NCBI RefSeq assembly: GCF_041206865.1
Contig: NZ_JBGEDP010000001.1
Coordinates: 1,178,001-1,242,000 of the forward strand
DNA: 64,000 nucleotides
Source: Mycobacterium sp. HUMS_12744610
GTDB taxonomy: Bacteria; Actinomycetota; Actinomycetes; Mycobacteriales; Mycobacteriaceae
Direction: 5' to 3'
Shown here: piece after piece, positions 15,841-24,838 of the stretch
Position numbering within the stretch: the first letter of the stretch is position 1
Layout: the number at the start of each line of letters is the position of its first letter
Notes under the pieces: model-generated
Told to the model about the DNA's origin: nothing
The model's database searches: none
Seen by the model: the letters and a program-made list of their open reading frames with translations, nothing else
Translations under genes and position numbers: made by a program

Positions 15841-17264
15841 TGCGGCTCGGGGCGATTCCCCGCCACAGGTTCAGGACGGTCCTGGCCGTCGCCTTGGCCG
15901 GGCTCTTGGTGGTCGGGGCGGCTGTTGCCATGCGCAACACCTTCTTTCGGCCGAAGACGATCACCGCGTACTTTCCCACCACCACCGCGATCTACCCGGG
16001 CGACGACGTGCGGGTCTCCGGCATGAAGGTCGGGACCATCGCGTCCATCCGGCCGCAGGGCACCCGGGCCGAGATGGTCATGCACGTCGATCGCAACGTG
16101 CCCATCCCGGCGGATGCGCGGGCGGTGATCGTCGCCCAGAACCTGGTGGCGGCGCGCTACGTCCAGCTCACCCCGGCCTACCGGTCGAGTGGCCCCACCA
16201 TGCACGACGGCGCGGTCATACCGGTCGACCGGACGGCCGTGCCCGTCGAATGGGACGAGGTCAAAGACCAGTTGATGCGGATGGCAACGGAATTGGGGCC
16301 CAACAGCAAGGTGTCCACCCCGTCGGTGGCGCGGTTCATCGACAGCGCCGCCGACGCGCTCGGCGGTGGCAACGGTGAGAAGCTGCGCCAGACGCTGTCT
16401 GAGCTGTCGGGGGTGGGGCGGATCTTGGCGGACGGAAGCGGCAACATCGTCGACATCATCAAGAATCTGCAGACTTTCGTCGGCGCCCTGCGCGACAGCA
16501 ACGTCCAGCTCGTCCAGTTCAACAACCGGCTGGCCACACTCACCAGCGTCCTCGACGACAACAAATCCGACCTCGATGCGGCCATGACGGACCTGTCGAG
16601 TGCGGTCGGGGAAGTGCAGCGCTTCATCGCGGGCGTCCGCGACCAGACGTCGGAACAGGTAACGCGGCTGGCCGACCTCACGCAGATCCTCGTAGACAAC
16701 AAGATGGCACTCAAGAACGTTCTGCACGTGACGCCGAACGCTCTTGCCAACGCCTACAACGACTACGACCCCGACGTCGGAAACATCCGCGGTGGGGTGG
16801 GATTGCAGAACTTCAGCAACCCGACGTGGACCTTCTGCTCACAGATCGGGGCCTTGGAAAACGGCACCGGGGTCGAGACGGGCAAGTTGTGCGGCCTGTA
16901 TCTGAGCCCGGCCTTGAAGGTGTTCAACCCGTTGATGTTCTTCAACTTCAACTACTTCCCGTTGCCGGTCAATCCGCTGCTGGCGCCGGCGTTCGACGCG
17001 CGCAACGTCGTGTACACCGAGGAACGGCTGAAGCCCGGCGGGGAGGGCCCGAAGCTGGCACCGCCCGAGTTGCCGCCCGCGGTGTCCGCGTACACCGGGC
17101 TGCCCGGCGATTACCCGTCCGCGCCGCCGCCACCCGGGCCGCCGGCGCGGATACCCGGAGCCGCCATGCCGGAGCCGCCCCCGCCGAGCACACCGGCAGA
17201 GCCGGCGCCGGCTCCGGCCAGCGTCCCGGACATGCTGCTCCCAGCGGAAAGTGGGCAACCATGA
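15837..17264 (+). CDS. mceD: MCE family protein, MceD position
   Basis: 475 residues from GTG 15837, six bases after GGGAGG (ATG at 15840 would serve equally). It has a membrane anchor (VLAVALAGLLVVGAAVAM), an MCE domain (TTAIYPGDDVRVSGMKVGTI, AQNLVAARYVQLTP), and a helical region with repeated DNK/DNN heptads. The C-terminal 90 residues are very proline- and alanine-rich (PPPPGPPARIPG), as is typical for MceD. It overlaps mceE by four bases. Confidence 0.94.
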   Translation: MMRLGAIPRHRFRTVLAVALAGLLVVGAAVAMRNTFFRPKTITAYFPTTTAIYPGDDVRVSGMKVGTIASIRPQGTRAEMVMHVDRNVPIPADARAVIVAQNLVAARYVQLTPAYRSSGPTMHDGAVIPVDRTAVPVEWDEVKDQLMRMATELGPNSKVSTPSVARFIDSAADALGGGNGEKLRQTLSELSGVGRILADGSGNIVDIIKNLQTFVGALRDSNVQLVQFNNRLATLTSVLDDNKSDLDAAMTDLSSAVGEVQRFIAGVRDQTSEQVTRLADLTQILVDNKMALKNVLHVTPNALANAYNDYDPDVGNIRGGVGLQNFSNPTWTFCSQIGALENGTGVETGKLCGLYLSPALKVFNPLMFFNFNYFPLPVNPLLAPAFDARNVVYTEERLKPGGEGPKLAPPELPPAVSAYTGLPGDYPSAPPPPGPPARIPGAAMPEPPPPSTPAEPAPAPASVPDMLLPAESGQP

Positions 17265-18694
17265 GGGCTCGATTCGCCGTACCCGCGTTGCGGAGGCTCC
17301 TCGGGCTCGCCTGCTGCGTCATGCTCGCCACGAGCGGATGCGCTTTCAACGGTCTGAACTCTCTGCCCTTGCCGGGTGCGGTCGGACGCGGACCTGGCGC
17401 CAGCGTCTACCACGTCCAGCTGGCCAATGTAGGCACGCTGGAGGCGAATTCACCGGTGATGATCGACGACGTCATCGTCGGCAGCATCAGCAAGATGACG
17501 GTGCAGGGCTGGCACGCCAACGTGGACATCTCGCTGCGGCCCGGGGTCGCGATCCCGGCCAATGTCGTGGCGAAGGTCGGCCAGACCAGCCTGTTGGGAT
17601 CGATGCACCTGGAACTCAATCCGCCGCTCGGTCAACCGGCCAGCGGACGGCTGCAGCCCGGCGCCACGATCCCGTTGAACCGGTCGTCTACCTATCCATC
17701 GACCGAGCAGACGCTGTCGTCGTTGTCGGTGATCCTCAACGCCGGGGGGCTCGGGCAGATCGGGGACATCATCCACAATTTCAACGCCAGCCTGTCCGGG
17801 CGCGCGGGCGACGTTCGCGACCTGCTGGCGCGGCTCGACAGGTTCGTGGGCACTCTCGACCAGCAGCGCGGCAACCTCGTCGCATCCATACAGGCGCTGA
17901 ACCGGCTCTCAGGCACCTTCGCCGCGCAGCGCGACGTGATCACCCAGGCGCTGTACAAGATTCCGCCCGCACTGGACGTTCTGAACAAGGAGCGGCCCCA
18001 GTTGACGACGGCTTTGAACAGGCTGGGAACGTTCGGCAACACCGCCACCAAGCTCGTGAACGACGCGGGATCCGACTTGGTCAGGAACCTGAAGAACCTG
18101 GGGCCAACGCTTGCGGCGCTCGCCGACATCGGGCCCGACCTGGACGCTGCCCTTGCCTATGCGCCCACTTTCCCATTCACCCAGGGTTTCATCGACCGGA
18201 ACATCCGGGGCGATTACGTCAACGGCTTCTTCTACATCGACTTGACGAACGCCGGTCTGCGCAAGAGCATCCTGCGGGGCACCCACTGGGAACGCCTGGG
18301 CGCCGAGGTCGTGCCGGCGCCCGGGGACCCGGAGTACTTGCTGTACAAGTACGGAGCTCCACCCGGCGCACCCGGAGGCGTGACCGGGCCGGGGCCGGTC
18401 GGGGAACCGATGCGCGGCCCGAACGCGGCGCCATGGCAACCCGGCGTGCCGGCGCCGTACGTGCCACCGGCAACTGCCAACCCGCAGTCGGCGGACGCGC
18501 CGCCGCCTACGCCGCCGGCGCCGGTATCGCCCCTGGTCGCCGGCCTGACGATGCTCGGGCCGGACGCTGCGCCCGAACCGTCGTCGTCGCCGCCGGCTTT
18601 GCCCGGACCGCCGCAACGGGAGGCATCGCCCGCGGACCAGGGCGCCCCGGTGCCGGGCGCGACGCCGGTTCAGCCGACGGACGGAGGCCGGTAG
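17261..18694 (+). CDS. mceE: MCE family lipoprotein, MceE position (LprK-like)
   Basis: 477 residues from ATG 17261. It has a lipoprotein signal peptide with lipobox LATSGC, so the mature protein would be acylated at that Cys and membrane-anchored, as for LprK/MceE proteins. The MCE domain follows (ANVGTLEANSPVMIDDVIVG, KVGQTSLLGSMHLEL), then the helical segment (LLARLDRFVGTLDQQRGNL) and a long Pro/Ala-rich tail. It ends directly before the mceF ATG. Confidence 0.94.
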   Translation: MRARFAVPALRRLLGLACCVMLATSGCAFNGLNSLPLPGAVGRGPGASVYHVQLANVGTLEANSPVMIDDVIVGSISKMTVQGWHANVDISLRPGVAIPANVVAKVGQTSLLGSMHLELNPPLGQPASGRLQPGATIPLNRSSTYPSTEQTLSSLSVILNAGGLGQIGDIIHNFNASLSGRAGDVRDLLARLDRFVGTLDQQRGNLVASIQALNRLSGTFAAQRDVITQALYKIPPALDVLNKERPQLTTALNRLGTFGNTATKLVNDAGSDLVRNLKNLGPTLAALADIGPDLDAALAYAPTFPFTQGFIDRNIRGDYVNGFFYIDLTNAGLRKSILRGTHWERLGAEVVPAPGDPEYLLYKYGAPPGAPGGVTGPGPVGEPMRGPNAAPWQPGVPAPYVPPATANPQSADAPPPTPPAPVSPLVAGLTMLGPDAAPEPSSSPPALPGPPQREASPADQGAPVPGATPVQPTDGGR

Positions 18695-20328
18695 ATGCTG
18701 ACCCGTTTCGTCCGAATCCAGTTGGCGGTGTTCGCCATCGCGGGAACCATCGGCATCGTCCTGATGGTGTTGTGGTACGTCCAGGCTCCGACGCTGCTGG
18801 GCGTCGGCAAGATGCGGTCACGCTGAAGCTGCCGGCCACGGGTGGGCTCTACCGCTTCAGCAACGTGACCTACCGCGGGGTGCAGATGGGCAAGGTGACG
18901 TCGGTGGGTTTGACGCCCCACGGCGCGGAAGCCACTCTCTCCCTTGATACCTCGCCCAAGATTCCGGCGGACCTCAAAGCCGAGGTGCGCAGCGTCTCCG
19001 CGGTCGGTGAGTACTACGTGGATCTGCGCCCGCGAACCGACTCGGCGCCCTACCTGCACGACGGCTCGGTCATCGCCGTGAACGACGCCTCGATCCCGCA
19101 GCCGGTCGGTCCCGTGCTCGACCAGAGCAGCAAGTTGATCAACAGCATTCCCAAGGGCAAGCTCGGTCAGTTGCTCGACGAGACCTTCCAGGCGTTCAAC
19201 GGCGCCGGTTACGATTTCAAGTCGCTGTTCGACTCTTCGGCGAAATTCTCCGGCGACCTCAACGGCGTCGCCGACCGCGCCCGGAGCCTGACCGACGACA
19301 CGGGGCCATTCCTCGACACGCAGGAAAAGACCACCGACTCGATCCGATTGTGGGCGCGCAGCCTTGCCGGTGTCTCCGGTCAACTCGCTCAGAACGACCC
19401 ACAGATCCGCACTCTGCTGGCCAGGGGGCCGGGAGCCTTCGACGAGGCGTCCAGACTGCTCGAGCAGATCAAACCAACGCTGCCCGTGCTGCTCGCCAAC
19501 CTCACCACCGTTGGCCAGATCGGCATCACCTACCACGCCTCGCTCGAGCAGGCACTTGTATTGCTGCCGCCGTTCACCGCCGCGATTCAGTCGTTCATCG
19601 GCACGAAGAGCCCCAACGGGCTGGCCACCGGTGCGTTCAATCTTGTCCTCAGCGATCCCCCCGCCTGCACGGTCGGCTTTCTGCCGCCGAGCGAATGGCG
19701 CGCTCCGTCCGACACCCGGATCGTCGACACCCCCGACGGGTTGTACTGCAAGCTGCCGCAGGATTCACCGATCGGCGTCCGCGGTGCCCGCAACTATCCG
19801 TGTATGGGCCAGCCCGGTAAGCGCGCGCCCACGGTCGAAATCTGCGAGAGCGACAAGCCATTCGAACCGCTCGCGATGAGACAGCACGTCTTTGGCACGT
19901 ACCCACTGGATCCGAACCTCATCGCGCAGGGCATTGCGCCGGACGACCGGGTCAACTGGAACAGGGAGAGGATCTTCGGGCCGGTGGAGGGCACGCCGCT
20001 ACCGCCGGGAGCGGTTCCGCGGGGAACAGGTCCCGACGCACCAGCGGCACCGCCGGCGCCGCCCGGCCCCGCGACGCAGATGGGCGAGGTCTCACCCATC
20101 GCGCCGCTCGACGTTCCCTCCGGCTCCGGGGCCACACCCACCGGTGCCACGGCCGCGGCGCCAAGTGCGTTCGGGAGCAACGAATCAAAGCCGAGTCCGT
20201 CTGTCGCTGTGGCGGAGTACGACCCACGTACCGGTAGCTACGTCGCCCCGGACGGAAAGGTCTACCGTCAGTCGAATCTGGCTGAGAAGGGCACACCCAA
20301 GACGTGGAAGGACATGTTCCCCACCTGA
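18695..20328 (+). pseudogene. mceF: MCE family protein, MceF position, frameshifted near the N-terminus
   Basis: From ATG 18695 the frame encodes the MceF anchor (LAVFAIAGTIGIVLMVLWYV) and APTLLGVGKM, then hits TGA at 18824. The MCE domain (ATGGLYRFSNVTYRGVQMGK, SAVGEYYVDLRP) and the rest of the protein continue in another frame to TGA 20328. Adding one A after the ATG at 18812-18814 gives KMTVTLKLPATGG, the expected MceF sequence, so a 1-bp deletion explains the break. With that base the protein would be about 544 residues with a Pro-rich region and a C-terminus ending KTWKDMFPT. If real, the import complex would lack one of its six subunits or need frameshifting; a sequencing error is at least as likely. 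Confidence 0.85.
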
Positions 20329-20374
20329 GCGTCGCCCAAAACGATTGCCCGGCCGGGCCGCTTGCGGGCTCGGA

Positions 20375-20896
20375 TTACCCTGTCTTGTCCAGGCGGAACG
20401 GCTGTTCGATGTACAGCGGGGCGCTGGTCCCGCAGGCGCCGGCCGGACCGGTCGTGTGTTCCCTGCCGGCCAGAACCGGTGAGCCGAACTTGTTTTCGCC
20501 GGTTTCAGGGTCCGAGGGATAGAAATAAATGACGTCGTGCCCGACGTTCGGGGTCCCGTCGGGACAGGTTTCCCAATTCGGGATGTCGCGCTTGACCCAC
20601 CAAACCATTCCGTCGTGCATTTTCAGCGGTGCAGTCCAGCCCTGGTCGCTGACCACCTGGCCGGCACAGTCTTGGGCGGTGGTACACGAAGACGTGATCT
20701 TCCAGGTGCTCCGCGCCATCTCTTCCTGGTGAAACACCTGATTCGTCCTGGCCCATTCGCCGACCACCGTGGCGGTATACGTCCCGTTGATGGCAGGGTC
20801 GTAGGCCCACGCTGACGGGGCTATGGCCACCCCACCCGCTGCACCGACGGCCGCCAATGCCAATGCGGCGCTCATCGCCAAATTCAGTGAACGCAT
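20375..20896 (-). CDS. Secreted protein of unknown function
   Basis: About 173 residues from ATG 20896, six bases after AGGAG (GTG at 20899 is adjacent). It has a Sec signal peptide (ALALAAVGAAGGVAIAPSAW, cut near AWA). The mature part is rich in Trp and has four Cys that could form disulfides (TSSCTTAQDC, ETCPDG, GACGTS). It contains the phrases GTYTATVVGEWARTNQVFHQ and GHDVIYFYPSDPETG. It resembles conserved mycobacterial secreted hypotheticals, but I cannot name the family. It is convergent with mceF. Confidence 0.75.
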   Translation of the reverse strand: MRSLNLAMSAALALAAVGAAGGVAIAPSAWAYDPAINGTYTATVVGEWARTNQVFHQEEMARSTWKITSSCTTAQDCAGQVVSDQGWTAPLKMHDGMVWWVKRDIPNWETCPDGTPNVGHDVIYFYPSDPETGENKFGSPVLAGREHTTGPAGACGTSAPLYIEQPFRLDKTG

Positions 20897-21001
20897 CACT
20901 TGCTCCTCGACGCGCTACAGCCAGCATTCTCAGGTGAATTCACAGATTAACACCGTTTCCACCCATTTCGGCAGGGTTGACGATATGGGCGCCGAGGGCG
21001 C

Positions 21002-21577
21002 TCATACAGCCTCGAACTTCTCAATAAGCCACGCACCGTTGACCTTTGTCAGTGTGAGCCGCAGGCTGCTCGACGTCACGACCGGGTCCGGCTTCTCCTT
21101 GCTCGCGGTCTTCAGTTTCACGAAAGCAAGCACGACCGCCGAATTCGGCTGCATTTGCGACACGGCCGCCTTGACCACGGTCGCGGTCGTGGTGACTTGC
21201 CCCCGCTGCGCCGCCGGGCCGGCGATCTGGTCGACGAACCGCTGGTAGTAGGTCAGGTAGTCGTCGGTCACCCGGGACCTGGCGTTGGCGAAATCCCGGT
21301 CGAGCGTTTCGGGCGAATACGACAGCAGCGCCACCGCACCATCGCTGGCGGCTTTGACGGCCTGGTGCATCGCGGCGTCGTCGGTCAGCACATCCGGGCG
21401 GTACACAAAGTAGAAGTAGCCCGCCCCGAACGTCAACGCGCCAACCAGTAACACGGTCAATAGAATTGGACGCCATCGCGCCAGGCAGCGACGCACCCAG
21501 CGCCCTATCGCGCCGAGTCCGCGGCCGGCCCGATCGCGAAGCGCTGTCCTCCTGACGCCGCCGTCGTCGACCGTCAC
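21002..21577 (-). CDS. Mce-associated membrane protein, second of pair
   Basis: 191 residues from GTG 21577, overlapping the stop of the upstream gene (GTGA). One transmembrane helix (ILLTVLLVGALTFGAGYFYF) follows a basic cytoplasmic stretch. The external domain carries ALLSYSPETLDRDFANARSR and YLTYYQRFVDQIAGPAA, the hallmark of Mce-associated (Mas) proteins, SnoaL/NTF2-like domains found beside mce operons. It is probably an accessory, stabilising subunit of Mce transporters. It is a paralog of 37172-37819 (SYSPDTLDRDFSSAKSHL). It is encoded opposite the mce operon. Confidence 0.88.
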   Translation of the reverse strand: MTVDDGGVRRTALRDRAGRGLGAIGRWVRRCLARWRPILLTVLLVGALTFGAGYFYFVYRPDVLTDDAAMHQAVKAASDGAVALLSYSPETLDRDFANARSRVTDDYLTYYQRFVDQIAGPAAQRGQVTTTATVVKAAVSQMQPNSAVVLAFVKLKTASKEKPDPVVTSSSLRLTLTKVNGAWLIEKFEAV

Positions 21578-22302
21578 GGGACGAACTCGAGCCTGGAGAC
21601 TTTGGGCTGCCCGTTGTCCTCTTCGACGCTGACCACGACGCGCATCGACCGCACGGCCGGCTTGGCCTGGTCGGGCTTGCTGAGCTCCGATTTCGCCGCC
21701 ACCAGCACGACCGCCGAGTCCTTGGTCATCGACTCCACGCCAACGGCCTGCACAGCGACCTTGGAGCTTATCTTCAACTCCTGGACCGCCTTGAGGTACC
21801 GCTCGGCGCTCATCAGGATGCTGGCCTTGAAAAGCCCGGTGGTGTCGTCGACGAAACGTTGCATGTCGTCTCTTGCCGTGCCGGGCTCGATGGTCATCAT
21901 CGCCACCACGGCGTCGCGGGCCGTCGCGGAGAACTTCGCGGCACGCTGCGTCTGCTGAGCCACCATGCGGTGATGCCAAACCAGGCCGCCGCTTCCGGCC
22001 AGCGAGGTGCAGATGAGGACAACCGCAGCAGACGCGGTCAGAGCTTCCCGGCCGGGACGGCGCAACCTTCGCCGGCGCGACGACGGCCACTCCAAAGCAG
22101 GCTCGTCGTGGGCGACGTGGTCGCCGTGGCCGTTCGATGCCGCTTCGGCCTGCCGACGGAGCAGTGTCGCGCGGGAACGGGCGGCTTCGGCGCGGGCTTC
22201 GGCCTGCGCGAGCTCGTCTTCGTCGGCGTGCGACGGGGAACTCGCGACGGGGATGACCCCATCGGCTTCCGGCGGCTCAGCGGGCAGCTTGCGCGGCGGC
22301 AC
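21574..22302 (-). CDS. Mce-associated membrane protein, first of pair
   Basis: 242 residues from GTG 22302, seven bases after GAGGAGG. There is an N-terminal acidic/Ala coiled segment (ELAQAEARAEAARSRATLLR), a membrane helix (LTASAAVVLICTSLAGSGGL), then an external domain (MTIEPGTARDDMQRFVDDTT, ending KVSRLEFVP). The layout and the ending match the paralog at 36273-37175 (KISKVEFVP). Mas proteins accompany mce operons; this pair lies 1 kb past mceF in the opposite orientation, so it has its own promoter. Confidence 0.86.
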   Translation of the reverse strand: MPPRKLPAEPPEADGVIPVASSPSHADEDELAQAEARAEAARSRATLLRRQAEAASNGHGDHVAHDEPALEWPSSRRRRLRRPGREALTASAAVVLICTSLAGSGGLVWHHRMVAQQTQRAAKFSATARDAVVAMMTIEPGTARDDMQRFVDDTTGLFKASILMSAERYLKAVQELKISSKVAVQAVGVESMTKDSAVVLVAAKSELSKPDQAKPAVRSMRVVVSVEEDNGQPKVSRLEFVP

Positions 22303-22411
22303 TGGATCACCTCCTCGTCCGCTGTGGCAGGAGAGAGCCACATTATCACTGCCAAGCCGGGCTGTCGGTGGGGATGGCGACGATGTGGGCTTGTGGGTCT
22401 TCTCCAAAAGA

Positions 22412-22426
22412 GAGAATTCTATTCCC
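22412..22426. promoter_or_regulatory. Degenerate operator-like repeat (site 3)
   Basis: GAGAATTCTATTCCC fits the GAGAAY-N3-ATTYYC pattern of the 15-bp element seen at 3292 and 33287. It lies in the divergent spacer between the Mce-associated pair (start 22302, minus) and the secreted-protein gene (start 22458, plus), so it could act on either. Confidence 0.4.
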
Positions 22427-22457
22427 CGCCGGATGCCTGCTGTGGCAAAGTAATCGT

Positions 22458-22862
22458 GTGCGAATGATCGTCGCCGCGGTCGCAGTATTGCTCGGCGCTG
22501 GTGCGCTTGCGGCGCCACCGGCCGCTGCCGGACCGGTCAACTGTGATTACCCGGGCTGCACGCCGGGAATCATGCCGCACGTCGTGCTCGGTGCCCCATG
22601 CGACAACACCACTTACTACGTGTTCGGGACCGCCGACTATTACGTCTCTTTCGCCACTCAGCCGGGTCGGCTGATGTTCTGCGGTTCGCCGCGCAGATAC
22701 GAGCCCCGATGGTTCCGGTCCCCCCCGATGGCAGGTGTCAAAGAAGAGAACTCGTCCTGCACCGACTACCCGGAGTACTACGTCGCGCAGGCTCCGGATG
22801 GCCTGTTCTTGGTGTGCAATGCGCACGACGGCGTCCAGAACTGGGAGCGCGGCGACACCTAG
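22458..22862 (+). CDS. Small secreted cysteine-containing protein
   Basis: About 134 residues from GTG 22458 (ATG 22464 also possible; no clear ribosome binding site). The signal peptide is MIVAAVAVLLGAGALAAPPA. The mature protein contains six or so Cys (NCDYPGCTPG, GAPCDNTTYYVFG, MFCGSPRR, SSCTDYPEYYV, LVCNAHDG) that could make three disulfides. No family name can be given. It is a conserved type of mycobacterial exported hypothetical. Confidence 0.7.
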   Translation: MRMIVAAVAVLLGAGALAAPPAAAGPVNCDYPGCTPGIMPHVVLGAPCDNTTYYVFGTADYYVSFATQPGRLMFCGSPRRYEPRWFRSPPMAGVKEENSSCTDYPEYYVAQAPDGLFLVCNAHDGVQNWERGDT

Positions 22863-22874
22863 CTACGGCCGAAT

Positions 22875-23165
22875 TCACGGCCCCAGGTAACGCTGTTCGG
22901 GCAAATCCTGAAACGGACTCGGTCCGAAGTAGTCGTCGCTGTGAATCGTGCCGTCCTTGTCGCGGTGGTGCGCGTCGTGGCAGGTGGTCGGATCCCACTG
23001 GGGGCCCCACGCAGGGTTGAAGGGGTTGCCCGGGCACCAGTGGTAACCGACGAACGGGAAGGGCGGATCGTCGGCGAGGGCGCGGTTCGCGGTGCTGACA
23101 CTCGCCAATCCCAAACCAATGAGCGCCGTGATCGCTGCGGCGGCCAGGCGCGCGACTCTGTTCAT
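22875..23165 (-). CDS. Small secreted protein, Pro/Trp/His-rich
   Basis: 96 residues from ATG 23165, with a signal peptide (AAAAITALIGLGLASVSTA, cleavage near ALA). The mature part is PFVGYHWCPGNPFNPAWGPQ followed by CHDAHHRDKDG: two Cys and a cluster of His/Asp that might bind metal, though this is speculative. It is convergent with the previous secreted protein, with a 12-bp gap. The function is unknown. The 200 bp to its left hand neighbour (23166-23364) holds nothing I recognise. Confidence 0.68.
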   Translation of the reverse strand: MNRVARLAAAAITALIGLGLASVSTANRALADDPPFPFVGYHWCPGNPFNPAWGPQWDPTTCHDAHHRDKDGTIHSDDYFGPSPFQDLPEQRYLGP

Positions 23166-23364
23166 GGGAAAACCGTACCGGAGCGCACGCCGAACGCGGC
23201 AAACAATTTTTCGGATTCGTTAGTGCGTTGATGGCGAATGCGATTGACCGCGGCCACCGGCTCGCCTGGAGAACTCGGTGCCGCACGAGATATCGGCTTG
23301 GCGATTCGTGCGGTGGACCCCCGCGCGGGACCCATGCGACTTCTGTGCCGGGTCATTCATATCA

Positions 23365-23946
23365 CTATCCGGGCGCCTCGAAGAGGCGGCGGGTGATGCG
23401 CCGCAGTTCGAAAGCCAGTGCCTCGTTGTCGATGTCGGCGACGAGCGGATGCACGACCCCGACGGCGATGGCGCCCGACAGCATCGCCGCCAGGACCCGG
23501 CCATCGGCACCGGGATCTCCGGCGAGCACCCGGTAGAGACGCTCGATGAAACGCTGGAACGGTTGGTGATCGGCGAGTAGCCGGACGATGACGGGATCGA
23601 ACTGCAAGGTGCTGGCCGCACCGCGGCGTTCGACGGCCAGGTCGATGACCCGGTCCAGCAACAACTCTCGCGCCCGCGGCAGGTGATCTTCGGCCTCGGC
23701 GGCCTCCAGCGCTTCCTCGAGGCCGCCGAGCTCGCGCTCGGTGAGCGCGATGACGATCTGTTCTTTGGTCTTGAACTGGTGGTAGACGGCCGCTTTGGTG
23801 ACCCCGATCGCGTCGGCGATCATCTGCAACGAGGTTCCCCCCACGCCGTGCTCGGCGATCAGTTTCAGTGCCGCGTCCATCACGCGCGTCTGGGCGGGAC
23901 TGCGCGTGATGGAGCGCAGCCGGGGGGCGGGGGGCGAGGAAACCAC
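23365..23946 (-). CDS. TetR family repressor of the divergent membrane operon
   Basis: 193 residues from GTG 23946. The N-terminal helix-turn-helix is TSLQMIADAIGVTKAAVYHQ followed by FKTKEQIV, a textbook TetR DNA-binding domain (residues about 20-65). The C-terminal ligand domain is of generic type. It is transcribed away from the NorE/NorF-like operon at 24053-26494. The intergenic region holds two copies of TAGCCG-N2-CGGCTA (23957 and 23983), the probable operators for autoregulation and repression of the operon. Confidence 0.9.
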   Translation of the reverse strand: MVSSPPAPRLRSITRSPAQTRVMDAALKLIAEHGVGGTSLQMIADAIGVTKAAVYHQFKTKEQIVIALTERELGGLEEALEAAEAEDHLPRARELLLDRVIDLAVERRGAASTLQFDPVIVRLLADHQPFQRFIERLYRVLAGDPGADGRVLAAMLSGAIAVGVVHPLVADIDNEALAFELRRITRRLFEAPG

Positions 23947-23956
23947 ACGACGAGAC

Positions 23957-23997
23957 TAGCCGAACGGCTATTGACGCCTGACTAGCCGATCGGCTAG
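23957..23997. promoter_or_regulatory. Double palindromic TetR operator
   Basis: TAGCCGAACGGCTA (23957-23970) and CTAGCCGATCGGCTAG (23982-23997, a perfect 16-bp palindrome) share the same arms and have centres 26 bp apart. A third half-site (ACTAGCCG) lies just after at 24004. They occupy the divergent promoter between the TetR gene (start 23946) and the membrane operon (start 24053). Confidence 0.78.
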
Positions 23998-24052
23998 CTT
24001 CGCGACTAGCCGGGCGCGGCCCGGTGTCTGGGGTGCCGGAGGGAGTCAGGCG

Positions 24053-24838
24053 ATGTCCGACATCGGCGGGAGTCATCCGCAAGGCCGGCCGTCTCCGTCA
24101 ATCCCCCTGCGGCGCGTCGACGGCGAGTTGATCCTGCTGTGGACGCTGCCCGTCGTGGTGGTCATCTGGGTGGCCGCCTTCTTCCTGTTCCCGGGCTTCG
24201 ACCCGCCGATGTCGCCGACGATGACCGCCGAGCAGGTCGCCGCGTTCTACCGCGATCCGGCCCACCTGCCCGAGATCCGCTACAGCATGATCCTGTTCAA
24301 CTGGTTCGGCGTGTGCCTCATCCCGATGCTGACGCTGATCGTGATGCAGGTCCGCAGGATGGCGCATCGCACGCCGATCTTCTCCTACGCATTGCTGGGG
24401 TGCGTGGCCGGCGGTCCCACCCTTTTCCTCGTCGCCGACGTCTGCTGGCTGCTGGCCGCCTTCCGGCCGGAACGAAGCCCCGAGCTAACGGAGCTGTTGA
24501 ACGACTTCGGCTGGATCACGTTCACCATTCTGGTCCCCTTCCTGATCGGGCAGAGCGTGATCCTCGCCCTGGCAATATATTTCGATGACCAGCCGTGCCC
24601 GATATTCAACCGCTGGGTGGCGCGCTTCAACCTGGCCGTGGCGGCCGCGTTGGTGCCTGCGTCCTTCGCCGGCCTGTCGTTGTCCGGTCCGTTGGCGTGG
24701 GACGGCGCGTTGTCATTCTGGCTGAAGAACATCGCTATCGCCGTGTGGCTCGTCGTCATGGGGGTCGTCGTGGGCCGGGCCGTCTATCGCGAGCGCGCCG
24801 ACCACCGCCGCGACGGCGCGGAACTGGTCGGCGTATGA
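24053..24838 (+). CDS. Polytopic membrane protein, unknown function
   Basis: 261 residues from ATG 24053. About six hydrophobic segments are visible (LWTLPVVVVIWVAAFFLFPG, LFNWFGVCLIPMLTLIVMQV, FTILVPFLIGQSVILALAIY, and others), with a short charged C-terminus. No known enzyme motif is apparent. The following gene is similar in size and topology and overlaps it by four bases, so the two probably form a pair. The operon ends in cytochrome oxidase III/IV-like genes, hinting at a membrane redox or gas-related role. Confidence 0.72.
   Translation: MSDIGGSHPQGRPSPSIPLRRVDGELILLWTLPVVVVIWVAAFFLFPGFDPPMSPTMTAEQVAAFYRDPAHLPEIRYSMILFNWFGVCLIPMLTLIVMQVRRMAHRTPIFSYALLGCVAGGPTLFLVADVCWLLAAFRPERSPELTELLNDFGWITFTILVPFLIGQSVILALAIYFDDQPCPIFNRWVARFNLAVAAALVPASFAGLSLSGPLAWDGALSFWLKNIAIAVWLVVMGVVVGRAVYRERADHRRDGAELVGV

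Noticed and set aside
16826..18694. A long plus-strand frame starting inside mceD
   Set aside because: It begins in the wrong phase of mceD; only the part from 17261 (mceE) is a real gene.
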